A stretch of 64,000 nt of DNA from Dichotomicrobium sp964540795 (GTDB lineage Bacteria; Pseudomonadota; Alphaproteobacteria; Rhizobiales; Rhodomicrobiaceae): positions 62,001-126,000 of the forward strand of contig CAZINX010000001.1 of NCBI GenBank assembly GCA_964540795.1, read 5' to 3'. Under the pieces are notes generated by a model that saw only the letters and a list, made by a program, of their open reading frames with translations, searched no databases and was not told the origin of the DNA. A program made the position numbers and the translations under genes. Shown here one piece after another: positions 1 through 13,868 of the stretch (position 1 is the first letter of the stretch; the number at the start of each line of letters is the position of its first letter).

Positions 1-709
<709 letters not shown>

Positions 710-886
710 GCGCCCTGAAAGAAGACGGAAACTGCGTATGGCGTGGCGTGAGAAAGAGACTGGCGAGCTTCCCGCTCCGCGCCTGCGCGACCAAGCCATA
801 AACACAGACGCCGCATGGCGGGGCATGTGGCGCCGAATGGCCTAACGTAGCGCGCGCCCCAGCGCTACCGGATTAGGAGAGCACTT

Positions 887-5101
<4,215 letters not shown>

Positions 5102-5199
5102 CGGCGCGTCCCTCCGCGGGATTTGATCGCAACAAGCGGGCTGTCCGCATGGCCGCAGCAGATTAAGCTGCCTGCCGAATCGAAATCGGGAGGAAGGTC

Positions 5200-6246
5200 A
5201 TGCGGGCAAGCGGCGATTTGGAGCGTTGGCAAGCCGTTCTGGCGCGAGATCGCGCCAGCGACGGCGCGTTCGTCTTCGCCGTTCGGACCACGGGCATCTA
5301 TTGCGCGCCCGGCTGCCCGGCGCGTCGGCCCAAGCCAGAGAATGTCATCTTCTTCGAGACGGCAGCAGAGGCGGAAGCCGCAGGCTTTCGGCCGTGTCGC
5401 CGCTGCCGGCCCGACGCTTCGAGGGATGCGCAGGGTGACGTGGTCCAACGCGCCTGCCGGCTGATCGCCGAGAGCGACGCGCCGCCGCCTCTCGCAGTGC
5501 TCGCCGAGGCCGCCGGGATGAGCCGCTTCCACTTTCAGCGCGTGTTCAAGCGCGAACTGGGGATGACGCCGAAGCAATATGCCGAAACGCTACGGCAGGC
5601 GCGGGCCCGGGCGGCGTTGCCAGTGGCCGAGACAGTGACCGCGGCGCTCTACGACGCCGGCTATGAAAGCGCCGCGCGCTTCTACGCGCGGGCAGGCGGG
5701 GCGCTGGGCATGTCCCCATCCGACTACAAGGCCGGCGGGCGTGGCCAGACGATCTGGTACGCGCTGGCCGACAGCATCGTGGGCCGCGTGCTGATCGCCG
5801 GGACAACGCTGGGGATATCCGCGATCTTCTTCGGCGGTGCGGACGATACTCTGGAATCGGCGCTGCGCGCGCGGTTTCCGGCCGCGCGTCTCGTCGCCGC
5901 CGATGGCCCGATGAGCGACTGCGTTGGCGAAACGCTCGCCTATATCGAACTGCCGAAGGGGGCGTTCCGTCTGCCGTTGGATATCCAGGGCACCGCGTTC
6001 CAGCACAAGGTCTGGGATGCGCTGCGCGACATCCCCTTCGGCGAGACGGCGAGCTATGCGGAAATCGCGCGAAGCATCGGCGCGCCCTCTGCCACGCGCG
6101 CTGTGGCGAACGCGTGCGGCGCAAATCCAGCCGCAGTCGCCGTGCCATGCCACCGTGTTCTCCGCTCGAACGGCGGTCTCGGCGGCTACCGCTGGGGTAT
6201 TGAGCGCAAGCGCCTGTTGCTCCAGCGCGAGCGCGCCGAAGGTTAG
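5200..6246 (+). CDS. ada: Bifunctional Ada: methylphosphotriester acceptor, AraC-type regulator and O6-methylguanine-DNA methyltransferase
   Basis: A three-part adaptive-response protein of 348 residues. The N-terminal Ada domain has the four zinc cysteines C35, C39, C66 and C69; C35 is the expected acceptor of methyl groups from phosphotriesters. An AraC-type helix-turn-helix region follows at roughly residues 80-180. The C-terminal methyltransferase domain carries the PCHRV active site with C317 as the suicidal methyl acceptor. The start ATG has a GGGAGGAAGG ribosome site just upstream. The gene converges on sdhB, with a 4-base overlap of the stop codons, so no separate terminator fits between them. 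In known systems methylated Ada activates its own gene; no operator was identified here. Confidence 0.96.
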   Translation: MRASGDLERWQAVLARDRASDGAFVFAVRTTGIYCAPGCPARRPKPENVIFFETAAEAEAAGFRPCRRCRPDASRDAQGDVVQRACRLIAESDAPPPLAVLAEAAGMSRFHFQRVFKRELGMTPKQYAETLRQARARAALPVAETVTAALYDAGYESAARFYARAGGALGMSPSDYKAGGRGQTIWYALADSIVGRVLIAGTTLGISAIFFGGADDTLESALRARFPAARLVAADGPMSDCVGETLAYIELPKGAFRLPLDIQGTAFQHKVWDALRDIPFGETASYAEIARSIGAPSATRAVANACGANPAAVAVPCHRVLRSNGGLGGYRWGIERKRLLLQRERAEG

Positions 6247-7028
6247 CCGCGCCGCTCCACCATCATCTTTTTCGTCTTCGCAATCGCCTTCGCCGGGTTC
6301 AGCCCCTTCGGGCAGGCCTGCACGCAGTTCATGATCGTGTGGCAGCGATACAGCCGGAAGGGGTCTTCAAGCTGGTCAAGCCGATGCCCCGTCGCCTCGT
6401 CGCGGCTGTCCGCGATCCACCGATACGCCTGCAAAAGGATGGCCGGGCCAAGATAACGCTCGCTGTTCCACCAGTAGCTGGGGCACGACGCCGAGCAGCA
6501 GGCGCAAAGGATGCACTCGTAAAGACCGTCGAGCTCCTCGCGGTCTTCGCGGCTCTGACGCCACTCCTTTTCCGGCGTGGTGGAGGTCGTCTCCAGCCAA
6601 GGTTCGATCATGCGTAGCTGTGCAAAGAAATGGGTCAGGTCAGGCACAAGGTCCTTCACCACCTCCATATGCGGCAGCGGGTACACTTTGACGCTGCGTT
6701 TGCTGTCCTCGCTGGCGCGCGTGCAGGCGAGCGTGTTGACCCCGTCGATGTTCATCGAGCAGGACCCGCAAATTCCCTCGCGGCAGGACCGGCGGAAGGT
6801 CAGCGTCGGATCGATCTCGTTCTTGATCTTGATAAGCGCGTCGAGGACCATCGGCCCGCAGTTGTCCATGTCGACATAGAACGTGTCGACGCGCGGATTT
6901 TCGCCGTCCTCGGGGTTCCAGCGATAGACCTCGAACGGCTTGAAGTTGCCCTTCGCGCCTTTCTCCGGCTTGTTCCAGACCTTGCCTTTACGGATCGTTG
7001 AATTTTTCGGCAGCGTCAGTTGAACCAT
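6243..7028 (-). CDS. sdhB: Succinate dehydrogenase iron-sulfur subunit
   Basis: The 261-residue electron-transfer subunit of complex II, passing electrons from FAD in SdhA to quinone at the SdhCD anchor. The [2Fe-2S] ligands are C82, C87, C90 and C102. Two ferredoxin-like motifs further on, CILCACCSASCP and the later one with NCVQACPKGLNPAK, bind the [4Fe-4S] and [3Fe-4S] clusters. The start is supported by AGAAGGAAA just upstream. It is the last gene of the sdhCDAB operon, about 50 bases after sdhA. The N-terminal stretch before the ferredoxin fold is longer than in E. coli, as is usual for alphaproteobacterial and mitochondrial forms. Confidence 0.98.
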   Translation of the reverse strand: MVQLTLPKNSTIRKGKVWNKPEKGAKGNFKPFEVYRWNPEDGENPRVDTFYVDMDNCGPMVLDALIKIKNEIDPTLTFRRSCREGICGSCSMNIDGVNTLACTRASEDSKRSVKVYPLPHMEVVKDLVPDLTHFFAQLRMIEPWLETTSTTPEKEWRQSREDREELDGLYECILCACCSASCPSYWWNSERYLGPAILLQAYRWIADSRDEATGHRLDQLEDPFRLYRCHTIMNCVQACPKGLNPAKAIAKTKKMMVERRG

Positions 7029-7076
7029 CTCGTTTCCTTCTGAGCAGTACTGCTGCGGAGCCCGACCGTCGCCGGA

Positions 7077-8924
7077 TCAGTACACGCGCGCTTTCGGCTC
7101 GATATAGGTGATGTCGTTGGTCAGCGTGTAGCTGTGGACCGGGCGGTAGTCGAGCCGCACTTTCAGCGAATCCGGGTCGGCCCAGGACAGCGTATGCTTC
7201 ATCCAGTTCTCATCGTCACGCTCGGGGTAGTCCTCCCGCGCGTGGGCGCCGCGGCTTTCCTGTCGGTTGGCGGCGCTGTGAATGGTGACGGCCGACTGGG
7301 CGATCAGGTTGTCGAATTCCAGCGTCTCGATGAGGTCGGTGTTCCAGATCAGCGAGCGGTCGGTGACGCGGATGTCTTCCACGCCGGACCAGATTCTGGA
7401 GATGCGCTCGACGCCTTCGTCGAGGATTTCATGCGTGCGGAACACCGCGCAGTTCTCCTGCATCGCCTTTTGCATGTCGGCGCGCAGCTGGGCGGTCGGC
7501 GTGCCGCCGTCGGCGTAGCGGAAGCGGTCGAGCCGGGCGATGGCCTTGTCGCCCGCGTCCTTGGGCAGTTCGCGATGCGGCGTGTTCGGCTCGATGGTGT
7601 CGGCGCAGTGGTTGGCCGCCGCGCGGCCGAACACGACCAGGTCGATCAGCGAATTTGAGCCCAGACGGTTCGCGCCATGCACCGACGCGCAGGACGCTTC
7701 GCCGATCGCCATCAGGCCCGGCACCGGCGCATCCGGGTTGCCCCCGCGCGGGCTGATGACCTCGCCATGCACATTGGTCGGGATGCCGCCCATGTTGTAA
7801 TGCACCGTCGGCAGCACCGGGATCGGCTCGCGGGTCAAGTCGACATTGGCGAACACCTTGGCGGCCTCGGTGATGCCCGGCAGCCGCTCTGCGATCACCT
7901 CCGGGTCCAGATGCTCCAGATGCAGATGGATGTGATCCCGGTTCGGACCGACTCCGCGGCCCTCGCGGATCTCGATGGTCATGGCGCGCGAGACCACGTC
8001 GCGAGATGCGAGGTCCTTCGCGCTCGGCGCATAGCGCTCCATAAAGCGCTCGCCCTCCGAGTTGGTCAGGTAGCCGCCTTCGCCGCGTGCGCCCTCGGTG
8101 ATCAGCACGCCCGCATCGAAGATGCCGGTCGGGTGGAACTGCACGAACTCCATGTCCTGAAGCGGCAGTCCCGCGCGCAGCACCATCGCATTGCCGTCGC
8201 CTGTGCAGGTGTGCGCGCTGGTGCAGGAGTAATAGGCGCGGCCATAACCGCCAGTGGCGAGGATCGTCTTGTGCGCGCGGATGCGGTGGATCGAGCCGTC
8301 ATCCAGGCAAAGCGCGACGACGCCGCGGCATACGCCGTCTTCATCCATGATGAGGTCGAGCGCGAAATACTCGATGAAGAATTCAGCGGAGTGGCGCAGG
8401 CTCTGGCCATAGAGCGTGTGCAGCATGGCGTGGCCGGTGCGGTCGGCTGCGGCGCAGGTGCGCTGGGCGGGCGGGCCTTCGCCGAACTGTGTGGTCATGC
8501 CGCCGAATGGGCGCTGATAAATCTTGCCGTCGTCGGTGCGGGAAAACGGCATCCCGTAGTGCTCCAGCTCGTAAACCGCGGCCGGCGCATGGCGGCAGAG
8601 ATATTCGATCGCGTCCTGATCGCCGAGCCAGTCGGACCCCTTCACCGTGTCGTACATGTGCCAGCGCCAGTCGTCCGGCCCCATGTTACCCAGCGATGCG
8701 GCGATGCCGCCCTGCGCGGCGACGGTGTGCGAGCGGGTCGGAAACACCTTTGTCACGCAGGCGGTTTTCAGCCCGGCCTCCGCGCAGCCCAGCGTGGCGC
8801 GCAAGCCCGAGCCGCCCGCGCCGACCACGACCACGTCATAGCTGTGGTCGTTGAAGGGGTAGGCGCGACCGTTGACGCCCGGCGCGGACTTCGCCGCGCC
8901 ATTACCATTCGTCTGACTGTTCAT
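7077..8924 (-). CDS. sdhA: Succinate dehydrogenase flavoprotein subunit
   Basis: The 615-residue catalytic subunit that oxidises succinate to fumarate. The dinucleotide-binding GAGGSG lies at residues 35-40. The histidine that carries covalent FAD is H66 in the RSHTVAAQGG motif. The substrate-site segment with GGYGRAYYS and the later HPTGI and TEGARGEGG blocks are all intact. The first 22 residues before the FAD fold are low in conservation. It begins 4 bases after sdhD, so translation is probably coupled, and sdhB follows. It faces the cytoplasm, anchored by SdhC and SdhD. Confidence 0.98.
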   Translation of the reverse strand: MNSQTNGNGAAKSAPGVNGRAYPFNDHSYDVVVVGAGGSGLRATLGCAEAGLKTACVTKVFPTRSHTVAAQGGIAASLGNMGPDDWRWHMYDTVKGSDWLGDQDAIEYLCRHAPAAVYELEHYGMPFSRTDDGKIYQRPFGGMTTQFGEGPPAQRTCAAADRTGHAMLHTLYGQSLRHSAEFFIEYFALDLIMDEDGVCRGVVALCLDDGSIHRIRAHKTILATGGYGRAYYSCTSAHTCTGDGNAMVLRAGLPLQDMEFVQFHPTGIFDAGVLITEGARGEGGYLTNSEGERFMERYAPSAKDLASRDVVSRAMTIEIREGRGVGPNRDHIHLHLEHLDPEVIAERLPGITEAAKVFANVDLTREPIPVLPTVHYNMGGIPTNVHGEVISPRGGNPDAPVPGLMAIGEASCASVHGANRLGSNSLIDLVVFGRAAANHCADTIEPNTPHRELPKDAGDKAIARLDRFRYADGGTPTAQLRADMQKAMQENCAVFRTHEILDEGVERISRIWSGVEDIRVTDRSLIWNTDLIETLEFDNLIAQSAVTIHSAANRQESRGAHAREDYPERDDENWMKHTLSWADPDSLKVRLDYRPVHSYTLTNDITYIEPKARVY

Positions 8925-8928
8925 CTGT

Positions 8929-9315
8929 TCAGGCTCCCAGGCTCAGCTTCAGCACGGAAAGCGCCAAAGCCAGTCCAACAATCACTGTGAAGAGCGCATT
9001 CAAGATGTACGCGGCAAGCTTGTTGCCGGGCACGTGCAGGTAGTCCTCGATGATGGACTGCATTCCCAGATACATGTGGTAGCCGACCGATCCGATCAGA
9101 AGGAGCATGAGGACGCTGGCGAGGGGTGCGGCAAAATACGCTTTCACTTCGGAATGGGCCGCGCCGGCCAGCGCGAACACGGTGTAGATCAGGAACACCA
9201 GCGAGATGAGATTGGAAACGCCGGTCAGCCGCTGCCACCAGAAATGGCCTGTCCCCTCATGCGCCGAGCCGCGCCCGCGCGCGCGGGCGAGCGGCGTAGG
9301 TGTCATTTGTCTCAT
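8929..9315 (-). CDS. sdhD: Succinate dehydrogenase hydrophobic membrane anchor
   Basis: A 128-residue membrane anchor with three predicted transmembrane helices and the segment YHMYLGMQSIIEDYLH, which is characteristic of SdhD and contributes to the quinone and haem site. I chose the ATG at 9315 because it overlaps the sdhC stop codon as ATGA, a typical coupled start; the open frame extends further upstream but that part is antisense-like sequence inside sdhC. A second ATG lies three codons on. Together with SdhC it binds haem b and ubiquinone in the cytoplasmic membrane. Confidence 0.93.
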   Translation of the reverse strand: MRQMTPTPLARARGRGSAHEGTGHFWWQRLTGVSNLISLVFLIYTVFALAGAAHSEVKAYFAAPLASVLMLLLIGSVGYHMYLGMQSIIEDYLHVPGNKLAAYILNALFTVIVGLALALSVLKLSLGA

Positions 9316-9713
9316 AGCGCTCCCATCGTCATCAGCAAGGCGGCCCAAAACACAGCGGTGAGGGTGACGGAACCAAGGATCGTTCCCCAGGCAAGGCCGC
9401 GAATGTGCGGTATCTCGAAGCCGTATCCGACGTCCCAGATGAAATGCCGGATGCCGCCCAGCATGTGATGGAACACCGACCAGCTCAGCCCGAACAGGAT
9501 CAGATAACCGATCGGCGAGCCGATCCAGTCCATCGTCACGGCATAGGCCTCCGGCCCGCTGGCCGCGGCGACCAGCCATGCCGCGAGCACCAGCATCCCG
9601 AGGTAGTTGGCCACCCCCGTCAAACGGTGGAAGATCGACATCATCATCGAAATCAGGGGGCGGTAAATCTGCAGATGCGGCGACAGCGGCCGCTCATGGG
9701 CGTGCTCGGACAT
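9312..9713 (-). CDS. sdhC: Succinate dehydrogenase cytochrome b556 subunit
   Basis: The 133-residue cytochrome b subunit of complex II. It starts with the family motif RPLSPHLQIYRPL, has the SIFHRLTGV segment that forms part of the quinone site, and the histidine-rich HHMLGGIRHFIWD block that contains the haem b ligand. Three hydrophobic helices follow the SdhC pattern. I prefer the ATG at 9713 because GAGAGAGG lies at the right distance before it; the ATG at 9731 would place that ribosome site inside the coding sequence. It is the first gene of sdhCDAB, so the operon promoter should lie in 9714-9912. Confidence 0.94.
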   Translation of the reverse strand: MSEHAHERPLSPHLQIYRPLISMMMSIFHRLTGVANYLGMLVLAAWLVAAASGPEAYAVTMDWIGSPIGYLILFGLSWSVFHHMLGGIRHFIWDVGYGFEIPHIRGLAWGTILGSVTLTAVFWAALLMTMGAL

Positions 9714-9912
9714 AAGGCCTCTCTCGATCATGGTCGTTACACACTTTTACCGCAATGCAATAATGAGATGCAACGAGGCGCGTATATTGGGTTCGCGCCC
9801 GGCTGCCTGCTGGATCACCGGGGTCACAGTGCAGGGCGGCGCGGACGGGGCGCTTGCGACGTTATGACTGATTCGAGCGCGTTTCGGCGCGCGGCACGCG
9901 GAAAGGGCGGGT

Positions 9913-10854
9913 ATGAGGCAGGCTGGGCTCGGAATTCTCCTTTTGGCGGCGCTGGCGATTGCCGGCGCGGTGGCGGGGCAGCGCGCGGAGGCGCGCGACC
10001 TCTACGGCGAAACCTTTGTCGATGGCGTGCCGCGAAGCTACACGGTTTTCCTCCCGGAAAGAGCGCGTGAGCGCGACGGCGGCGTGCCGGTCGTCATCGT
10101 GCTGCATGGCGGGCGCGGCGATGGTATGCGCGTGCGCCGTATCATGGGGCTTGACCCGGTGGCCGCGCGCGAGGGCTTCGCCGTCGTCTACCCGGATAGC
10201 CTCGGGCGCGGCTGGAACGACGGGCGCGGCTTCCATCGCGGACGCAGCGACGATGTCGGGTTTCTGATACGGCTCAAGAGGAGCCTTGTTCGGCGCGGCC
10301 TGGCCGATCCCGACCGCGTCTTCGTCGCGGGCGTGTCGAACGGCGGCATGATGGTGCAGCGCCTGGCCTGCGAGGCGCCGGGAGCGTTCGCGGGCTTCGC
10401 GTCTGTCATCGCCAACATGCCGGTGCGCGTCCTGGACCTCTGCGCGCCGGACCGGCCCGCGCCGATGATGATCATCAACGGAACGGATGACCGGATCGTC
10501 CCCTACGACGGCGGCGGTGTAGGTTTTGCCGGGCGGCGCGGCGCGGTCGTCTCGACCTTCGAGACCGTCGAATTCTGGCGCGCGCATAACGGCTGCCATG
10601 GCCGGCCGGGCCGGCGGATGATGCCGGATCGCGATCCGCGCGACGGTTCCCGGGTCGTGATGTTTTACAGCACCGAATGCCGCGGCGCGCCCGTGTTCCT
10701 TCTGCGCGTGCAGGGCGGCGGCCACCGTGTGCCCGGCTCGCCCCTGCGCGATCTGCCGTTCCTGCCGGAGCGCGCGCTCGGTCCGCAGAACAACGACATC
10801 TCGGCCGCCGAGGTCATCACGCGCTTTTTCGCCGGGCTGGACCGCACCAGTTGA
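9913..10854 (+). CDS. Secreted alpha/beta hydrolase of the PHB depolymerase/feruloyl esterase (LpqC) type
   Basis: A 313-residue exported esterase. Residues 1-27 form a signal peptide ending in an alanine-rich cleavage region (QRAEA). The alpha/beta hydrolase core shows the oxyanion-hole VLHGGRG, the nucleophile elbow GVSNGG with S142, an aspartate in NGTDDRIVPYDGG, and a late histidine in GGGHRVPG, making a complete triad. The family acts on short polyhydroxybutyrate oligomers or aromatic esters outside the cytoplasm; substrate cannot be told from sequence. It lacks a visible substrate-binding domain of true extracellular PHB depolymerases. The next gene, also secreted, lies 65 bases downstream on the same strand and may be cotranscribed. 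Confidence 0.85.
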   Translation: MRQAGLGILLLAALAIAGAVAGQRAEARDLYGETFVDGVPRSYTVFLPERARERDGGVPVVIVLHGGRGDGMRVRRIMGLDPVAAREGFAVVYPDSLGRGWNDGRGFHRGRSDDVGFLIRLKRSLVRRGLADPDRVFVAGVSNGGMMVQRLACEAPGAFAGFASVIANMPVRVLDLCAPDRPAPMMIINGTDDRIVPYDGGGVGFAGRRGAVVSTFETVEFWRAHNGCHGRPGRRMMPDRDPRDGSRVVMFYSTECRGAPVFLLRVQGGGHRVPGSPLRDLPFLPERALGPQNNDISAAEVITRFFAGLDRTS

Positions 10855-10919
10855 CAAACGCGCTTTTGGCGGCTGCCGGCCTGCCGTATCGTGATGTGAA
10901 AGTCTGACGAGGGGCGGTC

Positions 10920-11444
10920 ATGCGGCTGTGCTTTTGCGTTCTGTTTCTCTTCTTGCTGCCGGGCGCGGCGCTGGCGCTGCCGCCCCTGCCGCCGGCCGGG
11001 AGCTGGACAGTCTATCAAAACGAGCGGTTCGGCTACCGGCTGTCCTATCCCGATAGCTGGTTCGAGCCGGGGCCAGTCTCGGCCAACGGAGACGGTCGGG
11101 CCTTCATGACGCCGGACGGGCGTGCGCGGATCGTCGTTTTCGGCGCGCATAACTCCGAACGGCTGAGCCTTCGCCAATATCGCGAGACGCTTCTGCGCGA
11201 CTATGACGGCTATGATGAGCTGACCTATAGCCCTGTCGGCAACACCTGGTTTGTGCTGTCCGGCTATCGCGGCGATACGATCTACTACCAGAAGGTCATG
11301 TTCTCTTGCGCCGGGCGCATCATCAACGTGCTGTCGATCAGCTTTCCCGAAGCCGAAAAGCCGCTGTTCGCGCCGCTGGTTGAGGGCATCGAAGACCGCT
11401 TCCGCCCCGGTCTCGGCTACGACACGCCGCGCGGCTGCGGCTAA
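10920..11444 (+). CDS. Secreted protein with a PsbP/DUF1795-like sequence pattern, function unknown
   Basis: A 174-residue exported protein of unknown function. The first 21 residues are a clear signal peptide (hydrophobic core then ALALP). The mature part begins with NERFGYRLSYPDSW, a pattern seen in PsbP and Mog1-like folds, followed by a beta-rich body. One cysteine near the middle and another near the C terminus could form a disulfide. It follows the secreted esterase closely and converges on the mesaconyl-CoA hydratase gene, overlapping its end by 4 bases. The fold assignment rests on a short motif only and could be wrong. Confidence 0.7.
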   Translation: MRLCFCVLFLFLLPGAALALPPLPPAGSWTVYQNERFGYRLSYPDSWFEPGPVSANGDGRAFMTPDGRARIVVFGAHNSERLSLRQYRETLLRDYDGYDELTYSPVGNTWFVLSGYRGDTIYYQKVMFSCAGRIINVLSISFPEAEKPLFAPLVEGIEDRFRPGLGYDTPRGCG

Positions 11445-12496
11445 CGCGGCATGACCACCCAGTAGTCCAGGTCAAGGACAACGCTGGGGTCGAAGGTCGC
11501 GTCGCCCGCCTTGTAGGGGAAATCCAGGCAGGCGCGGTTCTTCGTCGCCACCGTGCGCAGACGCAGCGCGCCGATGTCGCCGCGCCCTTCGATTTCCGCG
11601 CGGGCGAGCACCTCCGACCACGCAAAGATCGTATCGCCGGCGAACACCGGCCCGACATGCCGCCCGCCATTGATCGCGGTGATGTGGAAGGCGTTGGCCA
11701 GCCCGTTGAAGGTCAGCGCCCGCGCCAGCGAGATCACGTGCCCGCCATAGACCAGCCGCCGGCCAAAGCGCCCGTCCTTCTCGCTGTGCTGGTTGAAATG
11801 GACCCGCGCGGTGTTCTGAAACAGCCGGGTCGCCATCTGGTGCTCGGCTTCCTCGATCGTGACGCCATCGAAATGGTCGATGCGCTCGCCCTGCGCGTAG
11901 TCGCCCCAGCGATGCGGCGATCCGGCGAGGGTCGTATCGTACCCCTCCATCTGCAGCGGGGGAACCGCGGCGGCGAACTGGTCCGCGGGCGCCTCCTCGG
12001 GCAGGTCGGGCACGACAGTCTCTGGAGCGGGGCTTTCCGGGTCGCGCTTGTTGACCATCACCCAGCGCACATACTCCAGCACCACGCCGCCATGCTGATT
12101 GCGCCCGGTGGAGCGGACATAGACCACGCCGGTGCGCCCGCTGGAATTTTCCTTCAGCCCGATGATCTCGGATGTCGTGCTCAGGGTGTCGCCGGGATAG
12201 ACGGGATTGAGGAACCGGCAATCGGCATAGCCGAGATTGGCCGCGGCGTTCAGCGAGATGTCTGGCACCGTCTTGCCGAACACCGTGTGGAATACCAGCA
12301 GATCATCCAGCGGCGCGCTCGGATAGCCGATCTTCTGCGCGAAGCTGTCAGCGCATTGCACCGGAAAGCGCGAGCCGTACAGCGCGGTGTAAAGCGCGGC
12401 ATCGCCAACGCTCAGCGTGCGCGGGGTCGCGTGCGCTATCATCTGGCCGAGCGTGAAATCCTCGAAGAAATTGCCTGTGCTGGTTTTCTCGGCCAT
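11441..12496 (-). CDS. mch: Mesaconyl-CoA hydratase (MaoC-type, ethylmalonyl-CoA pathway)
   Basis: A 351-residue double-hotdog dehydratase that interconverts mesaconyl-C1-CoA and beta-methylmalyl-CoA in the ethylmalonyl-CoA pathway for acetate assimilation. The N-terminal segment with NFFEDFTLGQ, the YGSRFPVQCADSFAQ block and the hydratase-like RFLNPVYPGDTL are characteristic of this subfamily rather than of short R-specific enoyl-CoA hydratases. The length matches the roughly 340-350 residues of the characterised enzymes. No other pathway gene is adjacent, so the assignment rests on the protein itself. Its presence suggests acetate is assimilated without isocitrate lyase, which is common in purple alphaproteobacteria. 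Confidence 0.85.
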   Translation of the reverse strand: MAEKTSTGNFFEDFTLGQMIAHATPRTLSVGDAALYTALYGSRFPVQCADSFAQKIGYPSAPLDDLLVFHTVFGKTVPDISLNAAANLGYADCRFLNPVYPGDTLSTTSEIIGLKENSSGRTGVVYVRSTGRNQHGGVVLEYVRWVMVNKRDPESPAPETVVPDLPEEAPADQFAAAVPPLQMEGYDTTLAGSPHRWGDYAQGERIDHFDGVTIEEAEHQMATRLFQNTARVHFNQHSEKDGRFGRRLVYGGHVISLARALTFNGLANAFHITAINGGRHVGPVFAGDTIFAWSEVLARAEIEGRGDIGALRLRTVATKNRACLDFPYKAGDATFDPSVVLDLDYWVVMPR

Positions 12497-12691
12497 GCGC
12501 GATGCTCCAGTCTGTCCAGTTTCGCGGGGCTGCCCGCATCGGGGATCGGCGCGATACTAACGGCTTCCGCATGTGGCCGACAACCGGCATGGCGCCGCGC
12601 ATGAAAAAGGGCGGCGGCGGGATTGGCACGCGCTCAAAACGCCATTATCAAGAGCGCGCAAGGCTTTGCGGACAAGGAATGAGGACGAGCG

Positions 12692-13846
12692 ATGCATCTT
12701 GGCATTCTGACCGGCGGCGGCGACGTGCCGGGGCTGAACGCGGCGATCAAGGCGGTGACGGAGGAGGCGGCGGCGCGCGGCTGGTCGGTGACGGGTCTGC
12801 GCCGGGGCTGGGCCGGTCCGCTGAACATCGACCCGGACAACCCGGAGACCGTGAACGCGTGGACGCTCGCGCTGACGCCCGACGTCGTGCGCGACAAGGA
12901 TCGCGCGGGCGGCACCTTCCTGCATACCTCGCGCACCAAGCCGTCCGGTACGGCGGTGAAGGACCTGCCGCAGCATCTGCGCGCGCGCCATGCCGCGCAG
13001 CCGGAGGATGCCAAGGTCGACTGCACCGAGCATGTCCTGCGGGTGATGGAGCACCTCAAGATCGATGTGCTGGTGGCGATCGGCGGCGACGACACGCTGT
13101 CTTACGCCGCGCGGCTCCATGCCGAGGGCGCGCCGACCATGTGCATCCCCAAGACGATGGACAACGATGTCTTTGGCACCGACTACTGCATCGGCTTTTC
13201 CACCTGCGTCAATCGCGGCGTCGAACTGATCACCCGGCTGCGCACCCCGGCGAACAGCCACGAGCGCGTCATGGTCGTTGAGATGTTCGGGCGAAATTCC
13301 GGTGAATCGGCGCTCATCTCCGGCTATCTCGCGGGCGCGGACCGCATCCTGATCGCCGAGGTCCCGTTCGACGGCGACAAGCTGGCGCGCATGGTTGCGG
13401 AGGATCGCGCACAGAACCCGGAGCACTACGCCGTGGTGGTGGTCTCGGAAGGTGCGCATTTCGAGGGCGGCAGCATCGTGGAGAGCGGCCCGGCGGACGC
13501 CTACGGCCACCGCAAGCTGGGCGGCATCGGCCAGGATGTGGGCGATGTCATCAAGCGCCACGGCATCAACGTGATGAACCAGAACCTCGCCTATCTGCTG
13601 CGCGCTGGAATGCCCGATGCGATGGACCTGATGGTCGGGCGCAACTTCGGCACGATGGCCGTGCAGCTTCTCGATGAGGGCAAGCGCGGCCTGATGATGT
13701 CGATCGAGGACGGCCAGTACACCACCAAGCCCGCCGACATCAGCACCGAGGGCAAGCGGGTCGTCGACGTCGACATGTTCTACGACCCCGACCAGTATCG
13801 CGCGCGGATCAAGCGGGTCGAGGGCCTGCCGATGTTCCTGAAATAG
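12692..13846 (+). CDS. pfp: 6-phosphofructokinase, pyrophosphate-dependent type
   Basis: A 384-residue phosphofructokinase that phosphorylates fructose 6-phosphate. The phosphoryl donor site begins TGGGDVPGLN. The decisive pair of motifs is GGDD (here AIGGDDTLSY) and PKTMDND: ATP-dependent enzymes carry GGDG and PGTIDND, whereas the Asp and Lys seen here mark pyrophosphate users. The MVVEMFGRNSG segment also fits the family. A pyrophosphate enzyme would work reversibly in glycolysis and gluconeogenesis. The ATG has a GAGGACGAG site upstream. The aquaporin gene follows 22 bases on, so the two may share a transcript. Confidence 0.88.
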   Translation: MHLGILTGGGDVPGLNAAIKAVTEEAAARGWSVTGLRRGWAGPLNIDPDNPETVNAWTLALTPDVVRDKDRAGGTFLHTSRTKPSGTAVKDLPQHLRARHAAQPEDAKVDCTEHVLRVMEHLKIDVLVAIGGDDTLSYAARLHAEGAPTMCIPKTMDNDVFGTDYCIGFSTCVNRGVELITRLRTPANSHERVMVVEMFGRNSGESALISGYLAGADRILIAEVPFDGDKLARMVAEDRAQNPEHYAVVVVSEGAHFEGGSIVESGPADAYGHRKLGGIGQDVGDVIKRHGINVMNQNLAYLLRAGMPDAMDLMVGRNFGTMAVQLLDEGKRGLMMSIEDGQYTTKPADISTEGKRVVDVDMFYDPDQYRARIKRVEGLPMFLK

Positions 13847-13868
13847 CGCTGCGCCAGCGGGAGTTCGC

